Part shown: positions 8,608 through 16,386 of the stretch, piece by piece | How the letters are laid out: each line of letters opens with the position of its first letter | How positions within the stretch are numbered: the first letter of the stretch is position 1 | Source: UBA931 sp036825435 | GTDB taxonomy: Bacteria > Pseudomonadota > Gammaproteobacteria > Burkholderiales > Casimicrobiaceae | Length of the DNA stretch: 64,000 nucleotides | Assembly (NCBI GenBank): GCA_036825435.1 | Contig: DAISYG010000001.1 | Location: 1 to 64,000 of the forward strand | Reading direction: 5' to 3' | The notes under the pieces: model-generated | Seen by the model: the letters and a program-made list of their open reading frames with translations, nothing else | What the model was told of the DNA's origin: nothing | Databases searched by the model: none | Made by a program: the position numbers and the translations under genes

Positions 8608-9618
8608 TCAGCGCCCTGCCAGCCACTCGGCAGCAGTCAGCGCGAAGTAAGTCAGAATACCGTCCGCGCCCGCGCGCTTCATGCTCAACAGCGCCTCCAA
8701 CACGCACGCGCGCTCATCAAGCCAACCGTTTTTCGCTGCCGCTTTCAGCATCGCGTATTCGCCGGAAACCTGATACACCATCGTCGGCACACCAAACGTG
8801 TCTTTCACACGCCGCACAATGTCGAGATACGGCAAGCCCGGTTTGACCATCACGAAATCGGCGCCTTCCTGAATATCTTCGTACACTTCCCACAGCGCTT
8901 CATCACTGTTGCCAGGATCCATCTGGTAGGTGTATTTATTACCGCCGCCGAGGTTTGTTGCCGAGCCGATCGCGTCGCGGAATGGGCCATAGAAACTGGA
9001 CGCATATTTCGCCGAATACGCCATGATGCGCGTGTGAATCAGATGATGTGCATCCAGTGCACTCCGTACTGCGCCGATGCGACCATCCATCATGTCCGAT
9101 GGGGCGACGATATCCACGCCCGCCTCGGCATGGCTCAGCGCCTGTTTGACCAACACCTCGACGGTTTCGTCGTTCATCACGTAACCCGTGTCACTGAGCA
9201 AGCCATCTTGACCGTGACTGGTGTACGGATCGAGCGCCACATCGGTCATGATGCCCAAATCGGGAAATTCTTTTTTCAGTTGCCGCACGGCACGCGGAAT
9301 CAGCCCTTGCGGATTCCACGCCTCTTCGGCCTGCTCAGTTTTCAGCGAAGAATCAATGACCGGAAACAGCGCCATCACCGGCACGCCCAAACGCACGCAG
9401 CGTTCGGCTTCGCGCACAATGCCATCGATGCTGCGACGACGAACATCCGGCAACGATGGCACGGCTTCTTCACGCTTCTCACCATCCAGCACGAAAACCG
9501 GGTAGATGAAATCTTTCGTGGTCAGCGCATATTCGCGCACCAGATCGCGGGAAAACGCATCACGACGCAAACGGCGCGGGCGACGCACAGGAAATTGTCC
9601 GGAAAAAGCAAAACTCAT
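8608..9618 (-). CDS. hemB: Delta-aminolevulinic acid dehydratase (porphobilinogen synthase)
   Basis: Condenses two 5-aminolevulinate molecules to porphobilinogen in heme synthesis. The 336-residue product has the two active-site lysine regions YSAKYASSFYGPFRDA and MVKPGLPYLDIV (the Schiff-base lysine). The metal site reads DVALDPYTSHGQDGL, the cysteine-free version, instead of the DVCLCxYxxHGHCG type, so a zinc-independent, magnesium-using enzyme is expected. Convergent with the preceding plus-strand gene, with no gap between their stops. A GAGAG-type ribosome-binding site lies upstream of the start. Confidence 0.97.
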   Translation of the reverse strand: MSFAFSGQFPVRRPRRLRRDAFSRDLVREYALTTKDFIYPVFVLDGEKREEAVPSLPDVRRRSIDGIVREAERCVRLGVPVMALFPVIDSSLKTEQAEEAWNPQGLIPRAVRQLKKEFPDLGIMTDVALDPYTSHGQDGLLSDTGYVMNDETVEVLVKQALSHAEAGVDIVAPSDMMDGRIGAVRSALDAHHLIHTRIMAYSAKYASSFYGPFRDAIGSATNLGGGNKYTYQMDPGNSDEALWEVYEDIQEGADFVMVKPGLPYLDIVRRVKDTFGVPTMVYQVSGEYAMLKAAAKNGWLDERACVLEALLSMKRAGADGILTYFALTAAEWLAGR

Positions 9619-9689
9619 GATCTCTCCAAAAAATAAACCGTTGTTGAAATGTTCCTTCGATTATCCTGCGAGAGACTGATAACGGCGCA

Positions 9690-9812
9690 ATAATTTGTAA
9701 TGTCTTGCGTTTTGCGGAACATTCATCATTTTTTTCTCTCTAACCCATTAGACGGCAACGTCCCCGCTATCCTCCTTGAGCGGGCCTGTTTCATGAGTGA
9801 AACAGGTTTTTT
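9690..9812 (+). ncRNA. Candidate small RNA with an anti-Shine-Dalgarno loop
   Basis: Directly visible: a hairpin with stem CCCGCT (9763-9768) / AGCGGG (9779-9784) displays the loop ATCCTCCTTG, which holds a perfect anti-Shine-Dalgarno TCCTCCTT. It is followed at once by a strong terminator hairpin with six Ts. No protein gene on this strand feeds the terminator, since hemB upstream is on the other strand. This layout matches known small RNAs that block ribosome-binding sites. The 5' end is a guess because no convincing promoter was found. Confidence 0.45.
9785..9812 (+). terminator. Rho-independent terminator of the candidate sRNA
   Basis: Perfect 9-bp stem CCTGTTTCA / TGAAACAGG with loop TGAG, followed by TTTTTT (9807-9812). 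The T-run is on the plus strand only, so it does not serve the minus-strand tusA operon in the classical way. Confidence 0.8.
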
Positions 9813-9813
9813 C

Positions 9814-9856
9814 ACTCCAGTTACTATTCCCCTTTTTATAGTAACTGGAGTTTTTT
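9814..9856 (+). terminator. Second tandem Rho-independent terminator
   Basis: A 14-bp perfect stem ACTCCAGTTACTAT (9814-9827) / its reverse complement (9838-9851) with a C/T-rich loop, followed by TTTTTT. It starts two bases after the previous terminator and has the same orientation. Such a back-up terminator suggests a strongly transcribed plus-strand RNA, or two overlapping RNAs. Confidence 0.8.
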
Positions 9857-9881
9857 ATTTCCATGGCGCTGCAATATTCCG

Positions 9882-10127
9882 TTATTTCCGCGCCAGTATA
9901 AACCAATATTTCCCTTCCGCGTTTTCGCCACTTGCCAGCAGCCGGTTGCCGGTCTGCTTCGTAAATGACAAAAAATCCTGCTTGCTGCCCGGATCGGTCG
10001 CATACACACGCAGAATTTCACCGCTTGCCATTTCGCTCAGTGCTTTGCGCGCGCGCAGAATAGGCAACGGGCACATCAACCCGCACGCATCGACTTCTTT
10101 ATCCGGCGTGATGTCCGTGGTTTTCAT
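9882..10127 (-). CDS. tusA: Sulfur carrier TusA (SirA-like)
   Basis: Small sulfurtransferase that relays persulfide sulfur, in the classic case towards tRNA 2-thiouridine. The 81 residues contain the family signature DACGLMCPLPILRARKAL with the active cysteine in the CGLMCP motif (about residues 15-20), and the usual beta-alpha fold ending in FILARK. Its start lies 29 bases inside the end of rfaE2, which implies translational coupling. It is the last gene of the minus-strand operon that begins with lpoA. Confidence 0.93.
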   Translation of the reverse strand: MKTTDITPDKEVDACGLMCPLPILRARKALSEMASGEILRVYATDPGSKQDFLSFTKQTGNRLLASGENAEGKYWFILARK

Positions 10128-10623
10128 CCCGATGTGCTTTCATGATTTCATCGACCAGCGCGGTTGTTGATCGTTCAAACAAAAAAGGAACGGCAACGAA
10201 TCGCCCGCCGTTCGCCAATACTTCCGTCGCGCCTGCCGTTGTTTGCGCTGAATAATCACCACCTTTGACCAGAATATCCGGCATGATGCGCACGATTAAA
10301 TCTCTCGGTGTCCCTTCATCAAACGGAACCACCAGATCGACACTCGCCAATCCCGCCAACACCATCATCCGATCTTCCAGCGCATTCAATGGTCGCTCAT
10401 CACCTTTATTGAGGCGACGTACCGACGCATCAGAATTCACCGCAACAACCAACGACTTTCCCAATTGCCGCGCCTGATCCAGATAAGCAACATGCCCGCA
10501 GTGCAAAATATCGAAAACACCGTTGGTGAACACCAACGGTTTGGGCAACATTGCCGCACGCGCGCAAGCATCATCGTACGATGCAATTTTGGAAAACGCT
10601 TGCGGTGCGGGCAGCACATCCAT
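10099..10623 (-). CDS. rfaE2: D-glycero-beta-D-manno-heptose 1-phosphate adenylyltransferase
   Basis: Activates heptose-1-phosphate to ADP-heptose for the LPS inner core. The 174-residue nucleotidyltransferase has the family motifs VFTNGVFDILHCGHVAYLDQ (about 32-51, with the HxGH nucleotide-binding site) and VKGGDYS. It is the stand-alone equivalent of the C-terminal half of HldE; the kinase half (rfaE1) is not in the window. The start ATG overlaps the stop of the BON lipoprotein gene (TAATG). The neighbouring SIS-domain gene fits the same sugar-phosphate theme. Confidence 0.95.
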   Translation of the reverse strand: MDVLPAPQAFSKIASYDDACARAAMLPKPLVFTNGVFDILHCGHVAYLDQARQLGKSLVVAVNSDASVRRLNKGDERPLNALEDRMMVLAGLASVDLVVPFDEGTPRDLIVRIMPDILVKGGDYSAQTTAGATEVLANGGRFVAVPFLFERSTTALVDEIMKAHRDENHGHHAG

Positions 10624-11207
10624 TATTGGCTTTTATCCGTGAATTCAAAAACCGTCACCACACGATTCACGTTTTTGGTTTTGCGTGCAATATCAGACGC
10701 TTGTTTGCCTTCTGTTTCGCTGACGATTCCCATCAGATAGACAATGCCGCGCTCGGTCACAACCTTCACATGGGTCGGCGAAAAATTGCTGTCGAGGAAG
10801 CGTGTTTTCACCTTCGACGTAATATAAGAATCGTTGGAGCGCGACGATAACGTCGAAATCTCGCCAACCAATAATTCATTCTGAACAACACGCACATGCT
10901 CCTGCTGCTTGGCCATATACACCACGTCGTCGGCAATCGTCTGCTCGGGCACTTCGCCGGTTAACAACACAACACCGTTATATGTGGTCACGCTGACGTG
11001 CACGCGATCGCCGTATTTTTCATTGACTTGTGTCTTCAAGCGTCCCGCTGTGGTTTTATCGTCCACCTGCGCGCCCGTCGAACGCCGATCAGTCGCCACA
11101 ACAATGCCGCCCGCCGTTGCGCCTACGGCAACTGCCGCACAGCCTTGCAATGAAAGCCAGTAAGGAACCAGCACCAAGCTCATCATCAAAGGAAACCATT
11201 TTTTCAT
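10623..11207 (-). CDS. BON-domain outer-membrane lipoprotein (DolP/YraP-like)
   Basis: Lipoprotein with a signal peptide ending SLQGC (Cys23) and two BON domains (about residues 52-115 and 125-192). The second holds FSPTHVKVVTERGIVYLMG, the conserved beta-hairpin. In E. coli the homologue DolP (YraP) binds anionic phospholipid and supports outer-membrane integrity; its genetic neighbours there are lpoA, yraN and diaA, as here. The start overlaps the diaA stop (TGATG). Confidence 0.9.
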   Translation of the reverse strand: MKKWFPLMMSLVLVPYWLSLQGCAAVAVGATAGGIVVATDRRSTGAQVDDKTTAGRLKTQVNEKYGDRVHVSVTTYNGVVLLTGEVPEQTIADDVVYMAKQQEHVRVVQNELLVGEISTLSSRSNDSYITSKVKTRFLDSNFSPTHVKVVTERGIVYLMGIVSETEGKQASDIARKTKNVNRVVTVFEFTDKSQ

Positions 11208-11797
11208 CAGTCATCTCCAAGTAAACGAAAATCGATTGCGTCGCAAAGACAGTGAATACACAACAAATGAACCTCTTGAATGCGCGCGGTGCGATCATGC
11301 GGCACACACAAATGAATGTCGTTTTCATTGAGCGCTTCGTTCATCAGCCCGCCGCCCTTGCCGGTTAACGCCACCACGCGCAAGCCGTGCTCGTGTGCGG
11401 CATGAACCGCCGCCAGTACATTCCCCGAATTGCCCGATGTTGAAATCGCCAGCAAAACATCGCCGTCAACGCCGAGCGCATTCACCTGTTTGGAAAAAAT
11501 TTCGTTGAACGAATAATCATTGCCGACAGCGGTAAGAATGGACGTATCCGTAGTCAACGCCAGCGCTCGCAGTTCGGGACGCTCACGCTCAAAGCGCCCG
11601 ACCAGTTCCGCTGCAAAATGCTGCGCATCGGCGGCCGAGCCGCCGTTGCCGCATGCGAGAATTTTGCCATCCGCCAAAAGTGCGTCTGTCATCAGATGCG
11701 CGGCGCGCGCAATCAAAGGCGCAAGCGATGCTGCTGCTTGCCGTTTGATTTCGGCGCTGTCTTCAAAATGTTGTGCGATACGTTGTTCTAAACTCAT
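11207..11797 (-). CDS. diaA: SIS-domain phosphosugar-binding protein DiaA/GmhA-type
   Basis: SIS-domain protein of 196 residues. In E. coli DiaA binds DnaA and promotes replication initiation; the close paralogue GmhA isomerises sedoheptulose-7-phosphate. Visible motifs are CGNGGSAADAQHFAAELVGRF (core of the phosphosugar site) and the downstream SIS block with ISTSGNSGNVLAAV. The chosen start (MSLEQRIAQHF) has ATGAGG just upstream; an earlier in-frame start would add 12 unlikely residues. Context with yraN and lpoA favours DiaA, but with rfaE2 next door a GmhA role cannot be excluded. Confidence 0.88.
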   Translation of the reverse strand: MSLEQRIAQHFEDSAEIKRQAAASLAPLIARAAHLMTDALLADGKILACGNGGSAADAQHFAAELVGRFERERPELRALALTTDTSILTAVGNDYSFNEIFSKQVNALGVDGDVLLAISTSGNSGNVLAAVHAAHEHGLRVVALTGKGGGLMNEALNENDIHLCVPHDRTARIQEVHLLCIHCLCDAIDFRLLGDD

Positions 11798-11807
11798 AAC
11801 CTCATGA

Positions 11808-12170
11808 TCAAAAAATGTCGCGCAACCAGACAATCTGGTTTACCTCCAACGCACTCAACAGAATAGCATCAAAACGGCACGGTGGTTGATCGGCGCGCTC
11901 GGATAAATACAGACTCGCCGCCGTATGCAAACGTTTTTGTTTGGCCGCGGTAATGCTCGCCGCCGCACCGCCGAACGAAGCCGATTGACGCAGCCGCACC
12001 TCAACGAACAGAAGTGTATCGTTCTCCTGCGCGATGATATCGATTTCCCCGTAACGACTTCTGACATTGCGTGCGATCACTTTGATCCCCTGTCGCTGCA
12101 AAAATTCTACTGCCAAATCTTCCGCGTTTTTACCGTGCACACCGCACGTATTTTGTTTGTCTTTCATCAT
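11808..12170 (-). CDS. yraN: YraN family protein (UPF0102, predicted nuclease fold)
   Basis: A 120-residue protein of the YraN/UPF0102 family with a restriction-endonuclease-like core: GKNAEDLAVEFLQRQGIKVI, then RYGEIDIIAQENDTLLFVEVR, where the Glu-Ile-Asp and Val-Glu-Val-Arg elements are the predicted metal-binding core. The family's biological role is not settled. Two adjacent ATGs (12170, 12167) overlap the lpoA stop, so translation is coupled. It lies between lpoA and diaA as in E. coli. Confidence 0.93.
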   Translation of the reverse strand: MMKDKQNTCGVHGKNAEDLAVEFLQRQGIKVIARNVRSRYGEIDIIAQENDTLLFVEVRLRQSASFGGAAASITAAKQKRLHTAASLYLSERADQPPCRFDAILLSALEVNQIVWLRDIF

Positions 12171-13468
12171 TCGTTTAACGCGCGTAAACCACCACCGTCG
12201 AAAATCGCCATTTGTCCGTTGCGCAGCAAACCTTCACGCGGATCAAAGCGAATATGGCCGCTGGCGCCTTGAATATCCAGCGATAGCGGTGCGCCCCCGA
12301 GAAATGATGTTGCCACTTGAAATGCGTCGAACCCAAGCGCATACAAGCGCGCCGTTGCCGGAGAATCGGGCGCCGTTCCAAGTGCATGAAAACGTACATC
12401 ACCACGATTGACCAGCCAGGGAATTTCGACAACGCGCAGACGATCAAATGGAAAGCCTTCGAACTGCGATGCGCGCTGATAAATATGTCCACTGGCGTAA
12501 GTCGGCCACGCTTTGGTTTGCGCATACGCCAACGCAGCATCGTTACCCTCGACAGCGAGAATCACAGCCGACGGTGCCAACGTGCCGAGTTTCGTGCGCA
12601 AGTCCGCGAGCTCATCCGCTTGATAAAGAATGCGCTGCGGCGGCGCTTCACCGATTTTCAACCATTCGTCCATGAATGCATCGCTAAATCGCTTCATCAA
12701 CGGCGTCTCACTGCTCAACAACGCCACGTTCGTCGTTTTGCCGCTCAACAGGAGCTCTCGCGCTAATAAGCGCGCATCGCTTTCGACGGTCAACGTCAGC
12801 GGAAAGATTTTATCCGGCATCGGCGTGTCATCATCTTCCAACTGCGTCAACGCAATCGTCCACACATCCGGCGGCATATGCACCAACATGCGCAAATCGT
12901 CGCGCACCAGCGGTCCGACGATCACCCGTGCACCTGCTTCCTGCGCTTCCTGAAACGCATACAGCGCCCGCCCCGCCTCGTGCTCAATCACCAGGCAACT
13001 GTCCTCGGCTTGCGCCGTCTTCGCCGCCGCCATGAACCCTGCACGCAACGCCTGCGCCGCCGCACGATAAGCCTCGGTTTTTTGCGGAAGAATCAACGCA
13101 ATGGCCGGCGTGCGTGAAATCGAGAATGTTGATGATGAGGGTGACGCGTACTGCGGCGCAACCGGTGACAAGCGTATTTCCTGCATCGGTATCGTTTGCG
13201 GCGGCAAAGGTTGCGCCGTTTCTTCCGCGGCAGGTGCCTGCGGTGCTACCGCGCCCGAAGTATGTGGTGCGGCAGACACTGGCGGCGCGCTCGGCGATGC
13301 ACGAATAACCGGCGCGGGTGCTGCTGGCGCGATCATTGCGCCTGTTTCTTGCGTCGATCCTTGCGCCAATGCGGCAAATGTTGCGAAAGCGCTGACAACC
13401 GCTACAATGACGAACAACGGCCACGCGCGTTGCGACCTTCTCGCGTAGGATTTCGTATATTCAACCAT
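12167..13468 (-). CDS. lpoA: Penicillin-binding protein activator LpoA-like
   Basis: Member of the LppC/LpoA family, which in E. coli is an outer-membrane lipoprotein that stimulates PBP1A. This 433-residue copy has a hydrophobic N-terminal segment (about 15-35) and a Pro/Ala-rich linker (about 45-95). A periplasmic-binding-protein-like domain follows (about 120-430) with ALILPQKTEAYRAAAQALRA, GARVIVGPLVRDDL and ALGFDAFQVA. No clear lipobox cysteine is seen, so it may be anchored by its N-terminal segment instead. First gene of the operon to tusA; divergent from rsmI. Confidence 0.85.
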   Translation of the reverse strand: MVEYTKSYARRSQRAWPLFVIVAVVSAFATFAALAQGSTQETGAMIAPAAPAPVIRASPSAPPVSAAPHTSGAVAPQAPAAEETAQPLPPQTIPMQEIRLSPVAPQYASPSSSTFSISRTPAIALILPQKTEAYRAAAQALRAGFMAAAKTAQAEDSCLVIEHEAGRALYAFQEAQEAGARVIVGPLVRDDLRMLVHMPPDVWTIALTQLEDDDTPMPDKIFPLTLTVESDARLLARELLLSGKTTNVALLSSETPLMKRFSDAFMDEWLKIGEAPPQRILYQADELADLRTKLGTLAPSAVILAVEGNDAALAYAQTKAWPTYASGHIYQRASQFEGFPFDRLRVVEIPWLVNRGDVRFHALGTAPDSPATARLYALGFDAFQVATSFLGGAPLSLDIQGASGHIRFDPREGLLRNGQMAIFDGGGLRALNE

Positions 13469-13482
13469 ATCGCCCCTCGTTC

Positions 13483-14385
13483 ATGACTTCGTCTCCATCA
13501 GCCAGCCCTGCCTTAACTTCCGGCGCGTTTCACGCTCAACCGGGGATATTATATGTGCTTGCTACACCACTCGGTAATTTGCGTGACATTACCCTGCGCG
13601 CGCTCGATATTCTCGCATCTGTCGATCTCGTACTCGCCGAAGACACCCGCGTCACCAGTAAACTACTCAATCATTATGGCATCCGCGCTCGTACCCGTGC
13701 GCTGCATCAGCACAACGAACGTCAGCAAATCGATTTCGTGCTGGATTGTTTACGCAACCAACAAAGTCTGGCGCTGGTCAGCGACGCCGGCACCCCTGCC
13801 ATCAGCGACCCCGGCGCGAAATTGGTCGCTGCCGTGCGCGAAGCGCAATTCCCCGTCGTGCCGATCCCCGGCGTATCAGCGCTGACCGCCGCCATTTCTG
13901 CCGCCGGTCTTGATGCCGAGCATTTTTATTTTGCTGGCTTTCTGCCTACGCAGAGAAAAGCGCGCAATGGCCAACTAGAAAAACTGCGAGCGATCCCTGC
14001 TGCGATTATTTTCTACGAAGCACCGCATCGCGTGCGCGATACGCTACAAACGCTTGCGCAATATTTCGATCCCGAGCGTCCGCTCATCATTGCCCGCGAA
14101 TTGACCAAAACGTTTGAAACCATCACGCGTTTAATACTTGCCAATGCCGAAACATGGCTCGACGCACATCCCGAAACCGAACGCGGCGAAATCGTTTTAA
14201 TTATTGATGCGCCTAAAGAAGAAAAACAAAAAGACGCACTACTGGACGACAACACCCGCCGCTGGCTTGCTGCACTCTGCGAGGAATTTCCTCCTGCCCG
14301 CGCTGTGCGCATCGTAGCAGCTGTGACAGGTATTGATCGCAGGACTCTTTATGAAGAGGCAATACAAAAAGGTGTCTCGGACTGA
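13483..14385 (+). CDS. rsmI: 16S rRNA (cytidine1402-2'-O)-methyltransferase RsmI
   Basis: SAM-dependent 2'-O-methylation of C1402 in 16S rRNA. The 300-residue tetrapyrrole-methylase-fold protein shows YVLATPLGNLRDITLRAL (about 25-42), LAEDTRVTSKLL, SDAGTPAISDPGAKLV (SAM-binding loop) and FYEAPHRVRDTL. The C-terminal part is the usual short helical domain. It is divergent from lpoA with a gap of 14 bases, so the promoters must overlap the coding starts. This rsmI/lpoA pairing is conserved in proteobacteria. Confidence 0.96.
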   Translation: MTSSPSASPALTSGAFHAQPGILYVLATPLGNLRDITLRALDILASVDLVLAEDTRVTSKLLNHYGIRARTRALHQHNERQQIDFVLDCLRNQQSLALVSDAGTPAISDPGAKLVAAVREAQFPVVPIPGVSALTAAISAAGLDAEHFYFAGFLPTQRKARNGQLEKLRAIPAAIIFYEAPHRVRDTLQTLAQYFDPERPLIIARELTKTFETITRLILANAETWLDAHPETERGEIVLIIDAPKEEKQKDALLDDNTRRWLAALCEEFPPARAVRIVAAVTGIDRRTLYEEAIQKGVSD

Positions 14386-14395
14386 ACAACCCTCT

Positions 14396-15199
14396 TTAAG
14401 ACTGTTTCTGCGGCCAGATCGTTATTTCAAAAGGATTGATATCAATATAATCAATATATGTCATACTATTTTTATTCATCAGCAAAATAGCACTCCGCTC
14501 ACGACCCATCGCTGGCAAGGCAATAATGTCATCTCTATTTTCATACATAGACAAAGATTCTTTTATTTTTTTTCCCTTTACGAAATCGAGCAGCATCTGT
14601 AACGACAAAGCTCTTTCTCGAATATCCTTTTTGCCATCAAACAATGGAGCATAATAAACAGGCATAATTGATATATCTACGCCAGCAAAAATGGCATTAA
14701 ATAGCACTGTTTGAGATTCATCGCCATCCTTTGGAGGATTTGCCCAAACCCAATTCAATTGTCTCCATCCGTCAGGGGAAAACCCTTTATCTGATGTTAA
14801 ATATTCTTTCGGTAAATCCTTCGGGAATTGAGAAGCTTGAACTAACTCAAACCGATCGACTGCAAAAACCATATACAGAGGGCGCCCCTGCCATAAGCTA
14901 TTCACACCCCAAATTAGAGCCGATACTTGAAAAAAAACAACAATCAATAAATCTCTAACGAGCTCCATTCGGCTCTTTTCAGGATTTGCAATAATCAACG
15001 TAATGAATGGACCGATAAAAACATCAACGCAAATTAACAATAATAAAATTCTATCCGCACCGCTCAAATACCATGCAGGTGATGCATACCAACGCATCCA
15101 GAAAACCAAGCCAATGCAAGCTATAATGCTGGCGCTTACGGCAAAGTGTGCCCCAGCCAAATGCATTCTGAAGAAAAAACTTTTCATTGATAGAGACAT
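14396..15199 (-). CDS. TfpX/TfpZ family type IV pilin accessory protein
   Basis: Membrane protein encoded just downstream of pilA. The family was defined by pilin accessory genes found beside pilA in Pseudomonas aeruginosa and others, where they affect pilus assembly. Matching features are an N-terminal membrane segment (AVSASIIACIGLVFWMRWY) and the block ICVDVFIGPFITLII...LLIVVFFQVSALIWGVNSL, then QGRPLYMVFAVDRFELV, the family's most conserved stretch, and a soluble C-terminal half. Start choice is uncertain: ATGs at 15220, 15199 and 15187 all lack a good ribosome-binding site. The gene is more AT-rich than its neighbours. Confidence 0.85.
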   Translation of the reverse strand: MSLSMKSFFFRMHLAGAHFAVSASIIACIGLVFWMRWYASPAWYLSGADRILLLLICVDVFIGPFITLIIANPEKSRMELVRDLLIVVFFQVSALIWGVNSLWQGRPLYMVFAVDRFELVQASQFPKDLPKEYLTSDKGFSPDGWRQLNWVWANPPKDGDESQTVLFNAIFAGVDISIMPVYYAPLFDGKKDIRERALSLQMLLDFVKGKKIKESLSMYENRDDIIALPAMGRERSAILLMNKNSMTYIDYIDINPFEITIWPQKQS

Positions 15200-15220
15200 A
15201 CGTTTGATATTGTACTTCAT

Positions 15221-15251
15221 AGAAAAAAGAACCGCGCACAAAGCGCGGCTC
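15221..15251 (-). terminator. pilA terminator
   Basis: On the minus strand GAGCCGCGC, loop, GCGCGGTTC followed by TTTTTTCT: a 9-bp stem with one G-U pair, 34 bases after the pilA stop. It separates pilA from the accessory gene, so that gene depends on read-through or its own promoter. Confidence 0.85.
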
Positions 15252-15284
15252 TTTTCCTATTAATAATACTCTTTGTGCTTATTA

Positions 15285-15779
15285 TTAACGGCAGTTCGAT
15301 GGGGCAAAGCGTGCCAGCAACGTACCTGCAGTTCCGCCAGGAGCAACCATCGTGTGACCTGCGGCAGCACAATCCCACTCTAAAGCAGCGTTCAGCGGAG
15401 TATAACCACCACCCGTTGAGTTAGGAAGCGCCGTAGCCGTACCACCAGGGCGACCGAACGGTGTAATCGTCAGCGTAGGAGAACCAATATCAATCACCGC
15501 TGTATATTCAATCTCAATTTCTCCATTAGTATTACTGATGGTAATGTTATTTACGATCGGTGTAGCATCAAAGTTCCACCCCATATCATATTCCATTGAG
15601 TTAGAATGATTTTCGTTAATGGTTGTTTTCGCCGCAGAAGCGATTGACAAACCTTCGGAAACTTTTGCGCGTTTCGTATAATCCTGATATGCAGGAAGCG
15701 CAACAGCTGCCAAGATACCAATAATCGCCACGACGATCATCAGTTCGATCAATGTAAAACCTTTTTGTACTGATTTCAT
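15285..15779 (-). CDS. pilA: Major type IV pilin PilA
   Basis: Type IVa prepilin, the fibre subunit. From the chosen ATG (ribosome-binding AAAGGA eight bases upstream) the leader is MKSVQKG, cut by PilD before Phe. The mature N-terminus FTLIELMIVVAIIGILAAVA carries the essential Glu5, and YQDYTKRAKVSEGL follows. The 164-residue length is typical. Two C-terminal cysteines, one in WDCAAAG and one as the penultimate residue (SNCR), would close the disulfide D-loop. Expression is expected from the sigma-54 site upstream, and it has its own terminator. Confidence 0.96.
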   Translation of the reverse strand: MKSVQKGFTLIELMIVVAIIGILAAVALPAYQDYTKRAKVSEGLSIASAAKTTINENHSNSMEYDMGWNFDATPIVNNITISNTNGEIEIEYTAVIDIGSPTLTITPFGRPGGTATALPNSTGGGYTPLNAALEWDCAAAGHTMVAPGGTAGTLLARFAPSNCR

Positions 15780-15844
15780 GATATTTCCTTTCAAAGAGAG
15801 ACTTTCAAAAAAACTCGCCTTGTTTTAAGGCTTGCTCTCTATTG

Positions 15845-15861
15845 AGCAGGGAGCGTGCCAA
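15845..15861 (-). promoter_or_regulatory. Sigma-54 promoter of pilA
   Basis: Minus-strand TTGGCACGCTCCCTGCT matches the -24/-12 consensus TTGGCACGnnnnTTGCw with one mismatch and exact GG-to-GC spacing. It predicts a start near 15835 and a leader of about 55 bases before the pilA ATG. Sigma-54/PilR control of pilA is established in other proteobacteria. Confidence 0.85.
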
Positions 15862-16017
15862 AGTAGATTTTTTTTACATTTTACACTTTATGTTATTGAT
15901 TTTAATAAAAATTTATTTTATTCAGGATGATCGCCAAGAAGAACATGTCGCCTTTTTTCACGACCTTCCAGCGTTTTTGCTGACCGTTTTTTGTCGCATT
16001 TTCCTTTCAAAGACATG

Positions 16018-16042
16018 AAAAAACCGCGCTATAGCGCGGTTT
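16018..16042 (-). terminator. Terminator after the 42-codon ORF
   Basis: Perfect palindrome AAACCGCGCTATAGCGCGGT continuing TT (16021-16042), with TTTTTTC on the minus-strand 3' side, 33 bases after the stop of the small ORF. Classic Rho-independent form. The stretch 15870-16014 beyond it holds only overlapping tiny ORFs that I cannot support. Confidence 0.8.
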
Positions 16043-16074
16043 GGAGCGTCTCTTTGAAAAAATAATGAAACACT

Positions 16075-16203
16075 TTATGCTTTTTTCACTTTTTCCAGCA
16101 TCTTGAAAACGCTTCTGGGCGCGCCGACAAACATGCGTTTGAAGGATTTGCCCAAGCAACGGCGCTCAATGGTATTGCGGCGGACTCGGGTACGTTCAGC
16201 CAT
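16075..16203 (-). CDS. Small basic protein, 42 residues, unrecognised
   Basis: ATG at 16203 preceded by AAGGAAAGGAAAAA (good ribosome-binding site), 42 codons, TAA, then a textbook terminator. The product begins MAERTRVRRNTIERRC and ends VFKMLEKVKKA. It has roughly 14 Lys/Arg residues, a single Cys, and no membrane segment. It could be a nucleic-acid-binding or ribosome-associated microprotein, but I do not recognise the family. A 7-bp hairpin GGTGACG-ATTTT-CGTCACC (16327-16345) lies in the region upstream. Ribosome-binding site, ORF and terminator together make a real gene likely. Confidence 0.6.
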   Translation of the reverse strand: MAERTRVRRNTIERRCLGKSFKRMFVGAPRSVFKMLEKVKKA

Positions 16204-16386
16204 GATGTTTTTCCTTTCCTTAATAACATATCAAAAAAACCAGCTCAATTCGTTTGTGCTTCATTTGACTGCTGTATTTTCACATAATTCGCATGAAGCC
16301 GAAACTCAAAAAATTTGTCTGCATAAGGTGACGATTTTCGTCACCAGTAGCAATTTTTCGTTCATCGTTGCGGCGCGTCACCTTTT

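Noticed and set aside
9700..10170. 156-codon plus-strand frame across the tusA region
   Set aside because: Runs through two Rho-independent terminators and then antisense to tusA and rfaE2; the gap is better explained as a non-coding RNA.
15930..16018. Tiny overlapping ORFs on the minus strand between pilA and the 42-codon ORF
   Set aside because: Two frames of about 30 codons are open, but neither has a start with a convincing ribosome-binding site, and both lie past a terminator.
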